From assembly GCA_019237515.1 (NCBI GenBank), contig JAFAGX010000527.1:1-5599 (forward strand): 5,599 nt of DNA, written 5' to 3'. The notes below the pieces were generated by a model. It searched no databases, was not told the DNA's origin, and saw nothing but the letters and a program-made list of their open reading frames with translations. A program made the translations under genes and the position numbers. The DNA is from Acidobacteriaceae bacterium (GTDB lineage: Bacteria > Acidobacteriota > Terriglobia > Terriglobales > SbA1). Positions 1-4,761 of this stretch are shown piece after piece (within the stretch, counting starts at the first letter, position 1; every line of letters begins with the position of its first letter).

Positions 1-1
1 T

Positions 2-193
2 GCGTTCACGGGCGGTGATCGCCTCATCGAGATCGTCGCCGACATGTTCCCAAGGGCTGGTGCCGTCAGCGAGCGAGTACCGCAGAAAATAGGGACCAGT
101 GAGATCGGCGGGGCGGCGCCCACGACCGAGGTTGATTTTTTGATAGCGCCGAGCCTTGCCTTTGCCGACCTGGCGATAGAGTGTGACTGCCAT
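2..193 (-). CDS. Probable site-specific integrase, N-terminal fragment (runs off left edge)
   Basis: Reading leftwards from the ATG at 191-193, the frame is open for 64 codons to the window edge. The peptide starts MAVTLYRQVGKGKARRY, continues with a basic LGRGRRPADL segment and then GPYFLRYS and SPWEHVGDDLDEA. This basic start followed by a 'tolerance of a Y-F-L-R-Y, W-x-x-V-G' pattern resembles the N-terminal arm and SAM-like region of phage-type tyrosine recombinases that I recall from Acidobacteriota. The catalytic domain (R...H-x-x-R...Y) would lie outside the window, so the catalytic class cannot be confirmed. A GGAGG ribosome binding site (198-202) lies 4 nt upstream of the ATG and supports this start. 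The gene begins 86 bp beyond the 3' end of tRNA-Ser(CGA) and points away from it, which is typical for the integrase of an element inserted at a tRNA gene. The gene could also be a remnant; only the 5' part is visible. Confidence 0.72.
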   Translation of the reverse strand, partial: MAVTLYRQVGKGKARRYQKINLGRGRRPADLTGPYFLRYSLADGTSPWEHVGDDLDEAITARER

Positions 194-194
194 C

Positions 195-229
195 TTGCCT
201 CCGAATGTCTATTACTGCGCCGGAGGCAA
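195..229 (-). promoter_or_regulatory. 9-bp inverted repeat enclosing the integrase ribosome binding site
   Basis: TTGCCTCCG (195-203) and CGGAGGCAA (221-229) are perfect inverted copies separated by 17 bp. In the transcript of the leftward integrase gene, the second arm contains the GGAGG Shine-Dalgarno sequence (198-202) and ends one nucleotide before the ATG. Folding would pair GGAGG with CCUCC and could hide the ribosome binding site. That it regulates translation is inference. It could instead be a protein-binding site, for example for an integrase or excisionase, or chance. Confidence 0.45.
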
Positions 230-279
230 ATGCCTTGAATTTGGTAGTCAGGTGCTGTAAGTAGCAGAAAATAAAGGTC

Positions 280-369
280 TGGCGGAGAGGGAGGGATTCG
301 AACCCCCGATACCCGTTAAGGTATGTCCGCTTTCGAGGCGGATCGTTTCAACCGCTCACGCACCTCTCC
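280..369 (-). tRNA. tRNA-Ser(CGA)
   Basis: This is a complete 90-nt class II tRNA. The acceptor 5' strand GGAGAGG (369-363) pairs perfectly with CCTCTCC (290-284), followed by discriminator G and an encoded CCA (282-280). The anticodon arm has stem TCCGC/GCGGA and loop CTCGAAA, so the anticodon is CGA and reads UCG serine codons. A long variable arm (ATACC / GGGTAT type) is present, as expected for serine. The T arm is GGGGG-TTCGAAT-CCCTC with one G-U pair. The gene lies 47 bp downstream of tadA on the same strand. Its intact 3' end, CCA included, faces the integrase gene, so it is the likely attachment site of the element at the left edge. Confidence 0.97.
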
Positions 370-376
370 GCGACAA

Positions 377-410
377 AGCTGTAGCTAATAGCCAGAAGCT
401 AGTAGCTTGG
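377..410. repeat. Imperfect heptamer repeat array, copy 1
   Basis: Between the tRNA-Ser 5' end and the tadA stop, the sequence reads as units of about 7 bp: AGCTGT, AGCTAAT, AGCCAGA, AGCTAGT, AGCTTGG. The segment GCCAGAAGCTAG (391-402) occurs identically at 1521-1532 in a second, more regular array. The same unit family in two spacers of one window points to a dispersed genomic repeat. No function is evident. Confidence 0.6.
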
Positions 411-416
411 GTTTGA

Positions 417-905
417 CTAACGGCGCTTCCTAAAAAACTCCTGCAGCAGTTCGGCGCATTTGCCTGCCAGAATCCCGCCGCGAACTTCCACCCTATGGTT
501 CAATCGCGTGTGGTTCAGCACTTCCATGACGGAATGAACCGCACCCGCTTTCGGATCATCCGCGCCATAGACCAGCCGCTTCAAACGGGCATGAATCATC
601 GCGCCCGCGCACATCGCGCATGGCTCAATTGTAGCAAACAGCTCGCACTGGCTCAGACGATGGTTACCGACGTTTTTACCGGCTTCGCGAAGGGCTATGA
701 CTTCGGCGTGAGCGGTGGGATCGGACTCCGCAATATTTCGGTTCCACCCTCGGCCTACAACCCTGCCGTCACATACGACCACGGCTCCTACCGGTACCTC
801 GCCGGCTTCCAACGCACGCTGGGCCGCGCGGAAGGCCTCCTCCATCCAGAGTTCGTCCGTCAGAGATTTAGACACAACCCTCGGCTGCGACCGGGTTTTC
901 TGCAT
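417..905 (-). CDS. tadA: tRNA-specific adenosine deaminase TadA
   Basis: The 162-residue cytoplasmic enzyme deaminates adenosine 34 to inosine in tRNA-Arg(ACG), allowing one tRNA to read CGU, CGC and CGA. It shows the whole cytidine/deoxycytidylate deaminase-fold signature: EVPVGAVVV (36-44), GWNRNIAESDPTAHAE (53-68) with zinc ligand His66 and proton-shuttling Glu68, and EPCAMCAGAMIHAR (94-107) with zinc ligands Cys96 and Cys99. It then has the TadA-type tail region YGADDPKAGAVHS and NHRVEV, and a C-terminal FFRKRR. Length matches bacterial TadA (about 150-170). The frame stays open another 66 codons upstream, but that would run through the divergent nuoI start and adds no family sequence, so I use the ATG at 903-905. 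That start has no clear Shine-Dalgarno. An internal Met at the WMEE segment would remove the conserved first helix. The tRNA-Ser gene follows 47 bp downstream. Confidence 0.93.
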   Translation of the reverse strand: MQKTRSQPRVVSKSLTDELWMEEAFRAAQRALEAGEVPVGAVVVCDGRVVGRGWNRNIAESDPTAHAEVIALREAGKNVGNHRLSQCELFATIEPCAMCAGAMIHARLKRLVYGADDPKAGAVHSVMEVLNHTRLNHRVEVRGGILAGKCAELLQEFFRKRR

Positions 906-977
906 GTGCTTTGAAGATATTGTAGCCGGGCTGAAGCCATTTCTGAGTGGCTGGGGTGAATGGTATGCTAGTGGGCT

Positions 978-1439
978 ATGGGCATGCCGAACCTGCTGCG
1001 CAAAGTGCTTTTGGTCGACCTGATTAAGGGCTTGCGCGTTACTTTTCGTTACCAAGACCCTAAAGAAATCTACACCGAGCAGTACCCACTGCAGAGGCCG
1101 CAAGTGGCAGAACGATACCGGGGAGCGCCACGGCTAAACGTGAACCCCGACACGAATGAGACCATGTGCATCGCCTGCGATCTCTGCGCCCTGGCCTGCC
1201 CGGAACATCTGATCGTTGTCACCAGTGAACGAAACGAGAAGACCCGCCGCAAAGAACTCACCACTTTCACCTACGACTTAAGCCGCTGCATGTTCTGCGG
1301 GCTGTGCGAGGACGCGTGTCCGACCGACGCTTTGGAACTGACCCAGGATTTTGAGTTGGCCAATTACACGCGAGAAGGCGCGATCTGGAATCGCGAGATG
1401 CTCGAAAAGGGGCCCCAGCCGACGCAGTACAGAAAATAG
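978..1439 (+). CDS. nuoI: NADH-quinone oxidoreductase subunit I (2x[4Fe-4S] ferredoxin-like)
   Basis: The 153-residue protein matches the peripheral-arm complex I subunit that carries iron-sulfur clusters N6a and N6b and passes electrons towards quinone. After a short amphipathic N-terminal helix (LLRKVLLVDLIKGLRVTFRY) comes the NuoI-typical segment QYPLQRPQVAERYRGAPRL (35-53 approx). Two cluster motifs follow, CxxCxxCxxxCP at Cys64/67/70/74 and again at Cys104/107/110/114, the latter in CMFCGLCEDACPTDAL. The C-terminal ELANYTREGAIW segment is also typical. The ATG at 978 is the first in frame after an in-frame TAG at 969; the ATG at 984 has a better-spaced GTGGG (971-975) and may be the true start. 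No nuoH or nuoJ flanks it: tadA is divergent on one side and a convergent gene follows. It is therefore a solitary copy here. A stand-alone ferredoxin role is an alternative, but the NuoI-specific segments argue against it. Confidence 0.9.
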   Translation: MGMPNLLRKVLLVDLIKGLRVTFRYQDPKEIYTEQYPLQRPQVAERYRGAPRLNVNPDTNETMCIACDLCALACPEHLIVVTSERNEKTRRKELTTFTYDLSRCMFCGLCEDACPTDALELTQDFELANYTREGAIWNREMLEKGPQPTQYRK

Positions 1440-1505
1440 GTCTCCGCTTCTCGCTCCTTGCTCGATAACCGTTTGTACAAGCCTTGGGCGTAAATCTGGC
1501 TGTTA

Positions 1506-1540
1506 AGCTAGAAGCTAGGAGCCAGAAGCTAGGAGCTAAG
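1506..1540. repeat. Heptamer repeat array, copy 2
   Basis: Five consecutive 7-bp units occupy this stretch: AGCTAGA, AGCTAGG, AGCCAGA, AGCTAGG, AGCTAAG. As a larger unit, AGAAGCTAGGAGC (1510-1522) recurs at 1524-1536. It lies in the convergent spacer after nuoI and overlaps the last codons and stop (CTA at 1529-1531 on plus) of the minus-strand agmatine deiminase gene. It matches the array at 377-410. No terminator-like hairpin with a T-run was seen in the spacer. Confidence 0.75.
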
Positions 1541-2653
1541 AGCGATCCTCGGTTGCTGCTGGGTCATACAGTGCATCGCTCCGAAGCCCCAGATTAAGTC
1601 CCCTGAGTAGATTCCAACCACTTCCCGATCGGGAAATAAATCTGCAAGAATGTCCAGCGCAACGCGATCATTCGGGTCGTTAAAAACCGGCACCAACACA
1701 AGACCGTTCGCAATATAGAAGTTCGCGTAGCTGGCGGGCAAACGCCGCCCCTCAAAGAAGACTGGCGCCGGCATCGGCAGCTCGATAATGGAGATTGGTT
1801 TGTCCTCCTGATCACTGGCTTCGCGAAGGCGGCGAATGTTGTCGCGCAGAGGCTCATAATTCGCGTCGTTGGGATTGGTTTCGACCGCGGTGACCACGGT
1901 ATCGGGAGCCACAAAGCGCGTGATATCGTCGACATGGCCGTGTGTATCGTCGCCGGCGATCCCAGAACCCAGCCAGATCACCTTCTGAACACCGAGATGC
2001 TGAGAAAAAAGCTTTTCATAATCTGCGCGACGCATAGCGGCGTTTCGTTGTTGGGTTTTGCTCAGCAAGCATTCTTCCGTCGTGAGCAACGTACCTTGCC
2101 CGTTGCTGTCGATTGAACCTCCCTCAAGAACCACCGGTTGTTTGCGGAATGTAGGCCGCACTTCTCTGGCTTCGGTGGAACGCGCCATCGAAGCGCCGAT
2201 TTTCTCGTCGCGCTGATAATTTGAATATTTGGCCCAGGCATTGAATTTCCAAGTGACCGCGGCAAGCTGATGTGATGAACTCAGCAAATCCGTGGGCTTC
2301 GCCCGCGATGACAATTTAGAAGCGGATGGGCGAACGGCAATTACAAACGTGCATCCCGAGTCGCGCATCCAGACGCGGTTCGTTGGCCAGCGATGAAATC
2401 GGATGTTCTCATTGAACGCATTCGCGCGCTCGAGAGTTTTTCGCGCTTGCTTCTCCCCAACGGCGCCGTTGACGATTAGATCAACTCTCTCAGCACGAGA
2501 GAGATAGCGGATAATCTCCGCATACACCCAGGGGATCGGTTCGAATTTGCCAGGCCAATCTCTTTCATAGTGGGGCCATGCAAGCCAGGTTGCATCGTGC
2601 GGCTCCCACTCTGCGGGCATTCGAAAAGTGGTCAGGCTTGGAAGGATGGGCAT
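1529..2653 (-). CDS. aguA: Agmatine deiminase (agmatine iminohydrolase), with repeat-derived insertion
   Basis: The 374-residue cytoplasmic enzyme belongs to the Porphyromonas-type peptidylarginine deiminase / agmatine deiminase family. These convert agmatine to N-carbamoylputrescine and ammonia, a step in putrescine synthesis. Family landmarks in order: MPAEWEPHDATWLAWP (12-27); WMRDSG with substrate-binding Asp98; WKFNAWAKYSNYQRD (135-149); EGGSID with Glu177; GDDTHGHVDD (234-243) with catalytic His240 and Asp242; and GAMHCMTQQQP (358-368) with nucleophile Cys362. Residues about 107-129, between Asp98 and WKFNAW, are extra compared with typical family members and look encoded by a dispersed DNA repeat. 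All catalytic residues are kept, so the enzyme is probably active. The start lies 18 bp after the creatininase-family stop, suggesting an operon; a start at Met12 is also possible, and neither has a strong Shine-Dalgarno. No N-carbamoylputrescine amidase gene is adjacent. Activity on other guanidino substrates cannot be excluded. Confidence 0.9.
   Translation of the reverse strand: MPILPSLTTFRMPAEWEPHDATWLAWPHYERDWPGKFEPIPWVYAEIIRYLSRAERVDLIVNGAVGEKQARKTLERANAFNENIRFHRWPTNRVWMRDSGCTFVIAVRPSASKLSSRAKPTDLLSSSHQLAAVTWKFNAWAKYSNYQRDEKIGASMARSTEAREVRPTFRKQPVVLEGGSIDSNGQGTLLTTEECLLSKTQQRNAAMRRADYEKLFSQHLGVQKVIWLGSGIAGDDTHGHVDDITRFVAPDTVVTAVETNPNDANYEPLRDNIRRLREASDQEDKPISIIELPMPAPVFFEGRRLPASYANFYIANGLVLVPVFNDPNDRVALDILADLFPDREVVGIYSGDLIWGFGAMHCMTQQQPRIALSS
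2282..2313 (-). repeat. Short dispersed-repeat-like sequence inside the agmatine deiminase gene
   Basis: On the minus strand this segment starts TGTCATCGCGGGCGAAGCC and continues CACGGATTTGCTG. It resembles the 'TGTCATcctGAGCGAAGcgaaGGATcTGCT' type of short interspersed repeat that I recall as abundant in Acidobacteriota and some other genomes; this is memory, not a search result. It reads in frame as about LSSRAKPTDLL (residues 114-124). It falls exactly in the part of the protein with no counterpart in the usual family sequence, between the MRDSG and WKFNAW blocks. Confidence 0.55.
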
Positions 2654-2671
2654 TCTAAAAGCGCGCGCTCT

Positions 2672-3541
2672 TCACTGCTGCGTGTCCAGCGGGCGTTTGG
2701 ATTTCTCGAAAAACTCATTCTGTAGCTGCAAGCTGGTCTGATCCGCTTTGACCGCGCGGATGGCTTCTATAATCGCATCTTGCCAGTGCTGCATCTCGAA
2801 TTGTCCTCGCTCCTTGGTCGCCGCCGCTCCCTGGCCAGAATAATGGTTGGGAAAGCGCGCATACCACCATATCGCAGTGTACAGATCCTCCGGAAGCTTC
2901 ACCCTGGCTTGATCGCCGCCTGATTCCTGACTGGCCCGATCCAGGTGAACCAGATCCGGTCGCGCAATCAGCATCTTCGAGGTCTCCGACTCGCCCGCGT
3001 GCATATCAGGGCCGGAACTCTTCTTCGGCGGACCACCCGCCGGCGCGTCAAGAACTGGCAGCACATACACCACGTAATCGTGCGGCTTTTCCAACTGAGT
3101 CTGGGCAAAGAAAGGCAGCAGGCTCTCATTGCCGCCGTGGCCATTCACGATGATAATCTTCTTGCAGCCATTCCGACCCATTTCGTCAGTCGTTTCCTGC
3201 AGTAACTCCAATTGCAAATGGGTGCTGTAAGCAAGCGTACCGGGTTCGTGCTTAGCCTCGAAGATTTGTCCAAAATAATAGTCCGGAAACACCACTGCAT
3301 ATTCTTTTTCCGCGGCACGCAGGGCGGCGTACCGGACATCGAGCAGATCTGTCCCTAGCGGCAAATGAGGGCCATGTTTTTCAAGAATTCCGAATGGCAG
3401 CAGGCAAGTCTCTTTCGATTGCTGAATCGCCGCTCGAAAGTCGGCAGCCGTGAGCTCTTCCCAATGAACCGAAAATGTGGACTGCGACCATATCAGAGTA
3501 GTCCAACACAAGAAAGCCAGGAAAGCGCACAACCTTGTCAT
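2672..3541 (-). CDS. Creatininase-family amidohydrolase with signal peptide
   Basis: This is a predicted exported metal-dependent amidohydrolase of the creatininase fold. From the chosen start it has 289 residues. A signal peptide is visible: MTR, then the hydrophobic LCAFLAFLCWTTLIW, then SQS before the mature domain. Metal-site motifs follow: GILEKHGPHLPLGTD (51-65) with Glu54, His56 and Asp65; IIIVNGHGGNE (129-139) with His135; and DMHAGESETS (179-188) with Glu184. After removal of the signal the length (about 268) fits the family. The family includes creatininase, formamide hydrolases and several cofactor-maturation enzymes, so the substrate is unknown. The ATG at 3539-3541 has GGAG 10 nt upstream (3552-3555); the ATG at 3566-3568 has GGTGG 4 nt upstream (3573-3577) and would add nine residues. 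The frame is open still further upstream without family sequence. It is followed 18 bp later by agmatine deiminase and is divergent from the binding-protein gene. Confidence 0.85.
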   Translation of the reverse strand: MTRLCAFLAFLCWTTLIWSQSTFSVHWEELTAADFRAAIQQSKETCLLPFGILEKHGPHLPLGTDLLDVRYAALRAAEKEYAVVFPDYYFGQIFEAKHEPGTLAYSTHLQLELLQETTDEMGRNGCKKIIIVNGHGGNESLLPFFAQTQLEKPHDYVVYVLPVLDAPAGGPPKKSSGPDMHAGESETSKMLIARPDLVHLDRASQESGGDQARVKLPEDLYTAIWWYARFPNHYSGQGAAATKERGQFEMQHWQDAIIEAIRAVKADQTSLQLQNEFFEKSKRPLDTQQ

Positions 3542-3689
3542 TAAATCGTTTCTCCAGTTTTGCCGCATTTTACCACCGCGATCCTGGCAAGTGAGAACCA
3601 AGCCCATTCTGCAACCCGCGAACTCGCGATGTCTTACCAAGATTACCTTCGTTACGAGGTTTATCCCCCGGCGGCAAGCTATCATGCGC

Positions 3690-3694
3690 AGGAG
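3690..3694 (+). promoter_or_regulatory. Shine-Dalgarno that fixes the start of the binding-protein gene
   Basis: AGGAG lies 7 nt before the ATG at 3702. It is the best ribosome binding site in the window and decides against the ATG at 3684 and the much longer upstream open frame beginning at 3477. Confidence 0.75.
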
Positions 3695-3701
3695 TGCTCG
3701 T

Positions 3702-4637
3702 ATGAAGAAGTTGAAGATCGCCTTATCACTCACTAACAGAGATAACGACTACCAACTTGAACAGGCAGCCGCCGCGGAGGAAGCCGCGAAACGGCTTGGC
3801 GTCGATTTAGAAATTTTTGATGCGGAAAACGATGCGATCGGGCAAAGCCAACAACTCCTGAAACTGATCCAATCACGCTCGCAAACCGTACCCAGTGGAA
3901 TCATCTTTGAACCAGCCGGTGGGACTGCCATGCCCCAAGTAGCCCGGGCTGCAGCGATCGCGGGCATTGGTTGGGTGGTGCTGAACCGTGAAGTGGATTA
4001 CATCCACGAACTGCGAAATCAACATCACATTCCCGCTTTCGTTGTGACTTCGAACCACGAAGAAGTTGGACGAATTCAAGGCCGGCAAGTGGCCGCGCTA
4101 TTGCCGAACGGCGGATCCATCCTATACATTCAAGGACCATCAGAAAATCTGGCTGCCAAGCAGCGAGCCGCGGGAATGTATGAAACCAAGCCAGTCGAGG
4201 TCGAAGTTAAGATAATGCGCGCGCAATGGACTGAGGCCAGCGCTCATCGCACCGTGAATTCCTGGCTGCGGCTTTCGACCTCGCTGCAGACCCGCATTGA
4301 CGTAATCGCAGCCCAGGATGACTCCATGGCTTTGGGGGCTCGCAAAGCATTTGAGGAGTTGCCAGCTGGCAACGCACGGGAGCGGTGGCTTAACCTGCCT
4401 TTCCTTGGTTGTGACGGTCTGCCGGGCAGCGGACAAGCCTGGGTACGTAAAGGAATCTTAACCGCGACAATCTATATTCCCGCCAATGCAGGTAAGGCAG
4501 TGGATATGCTGGTTCAGGCCCTGCGCAGCGGTTCCATACCGGCGGAGCAGACATTGACCGTCCCAGTTTCCATTCCAGCAATCGAGTCGCTTTCGACGTT
4601 GGCCGGCAAGCGAACGTTTTCTGCCGGAACTGTTTGA
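3702..4637 (+). CDS. Periplasmic-binding-protein-fold (type 1, sugar-binding-like) protein lacking a signal peptide
   Basis: The 311-residue protein has the type 1 periplasmic binding fold of ribose-binding protein and the LacI ligand domain (Peripla_BP_4-like). The first beta strand LKIALSL (4-10) begins at once, followed by NDYQLEQAAAAEEAAKRLGVDLEI, the 'SGIIFEP' strand (65-71) and GIGWVVLNREVDY (88-100). The hinge region NHEEVGRIQGRQVAALLPNGGSI (118-140) follows, then DVIAAQDDSMALGARKAFEE (200-219) with the usual ligand-contacting Asp, and GCDG with GILTATIYIPANAGKAVDML (236-270). There is no signal peptide, lipobox or helix-turn-helix, so it looks cytoplasmic and not DNA-binding. It cannot serve a classical ABC importer as encoded, and no transporter genes are nearby. 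The ligand is unknown; a sugar or small polar metabolite is usual for the fold. It is divergent from the creatininase-family gene (160-bp shared upstream region) and is followed after 124 bp by an FAD oxidoreductase on the same strand. Confidence 0.82.
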   Translation: MKKLKIALSLTNRDNDYQLEQAAAAEEAAKRLGVDLEIFDAENDAIGQSQQLLKLIQSRSQTVPSGIIFEPAGGTAMPQVARAAAIAGIGWVVLNREVDYIHELRNQHHIPAFVVTSNHEEVGRIQGRQVAALLPNGGSILYIQGPSENLAAKQRAAGMYETKPVEVEVKIMRAQWTEASAHRTVNSWLRLSTSLQTRIDVIAAQDDSMALGARKAFEELPAGNARERWLNLPFLGCDGLPGSGQAWVRKGILTATIYIPANAGKAVDMLVQALRSGSIPAEQTLTVPVSIPAIESLSTLAGKRTFSAGTV

Positions 4638-4731
4638 TTCCCTTCCTGGCACCACACCATAAACTTGCCTAAATCCGGGGCTCAACTCGTGGTCATTCGC
4701 CGATTTGCGATCTGCCGCCGGAGCGCTGAAT

Positions 4732-4737
4732 TACAAT
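4732..4737 (+). promoter_or_regulatory. Possible -10 element for the FAD oxidoreductase gene
   Basis: TACAAT matches the TATAAT consensus at five of six positions and lies 24 nt before the ATG at 4762, inside the 124-bp gap after the binding-protein gene. The only TTG-type -35 candidate (TTGCGA, 4705-4710) is 21 bp away, which is too far for a standard sigma-70 promoter, so support is weak. The rest of this gap shows no clear terminator hairpin. Confidence 0.25.
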
Positions 4738-4761
4738 TTTCTGCTACCGTTCGGACGCCTT

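Noticed and set aside
44..238. Plus-strand open frame of 64 codons over the integrase start
   Set aside because: It is antisense to the integrase frame, has no recognisable domain, and the minus frame has both a ribosome binding site and family-like sequence.
495..914. Plus-strand open frame of 139 codons inside tadA
   Set aside because: It lies opposite the whole conserved tadA catalytic region, and its peptide has no family pattern.
941..969. TTCTGA (941-946) and TATGCT (964-969) as a nuoI promoter
   Set aside because: Spacing is 17 bp, but both elements are poor matches and the transcript would be practically leaderless; too weak to annotate.
906..1103. 66-codon upstream extension of the tadA frame
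   Set aside because: It would run antisense through the nuoI 5' end and adds residues absent from TadA proteins; the ATG at 903-905 gives the usual length.
1440..1505. Terminator between nuoI and agmatine deiminase
   Set aside because: No GC-rich hairpin followed by a T-run was found on either strand.
377..1540. CRISPR array or paired element ends formed by the two heptamer arrays
   Set aside because: The repeat unit is 7 bp with no spacers. The two copies are in the same orientation and flank ordinary housekeeping genes, so neither CRISPR nor insertion-sequence ends fits.
3680..3685. TATCAT as a -10 element for the binding-protein gene
   Set aside because: Transcription would start at about 3692, inside the Shine-Dalgarno, and no -35 sequence is found at proper spacing.
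3477..3701. 75-codon upstream extension of the binding-protein frame
   Set aside because: The strong AGGAG before the ATG at 3702 and the fold beginning at that Met mark the real start. The extension overlaps the creatininase signal-peptide region on the other strand and contains no signal peptide of its own.
3542..3733. Upstream extension of the creatininase-family frame to 3733
   Set aside because: It would overlap the divergent binding-protein start and places the signal sequence internally; starts at 3541 or 3568 have ribosome binding sites and put it at the N-terminus.
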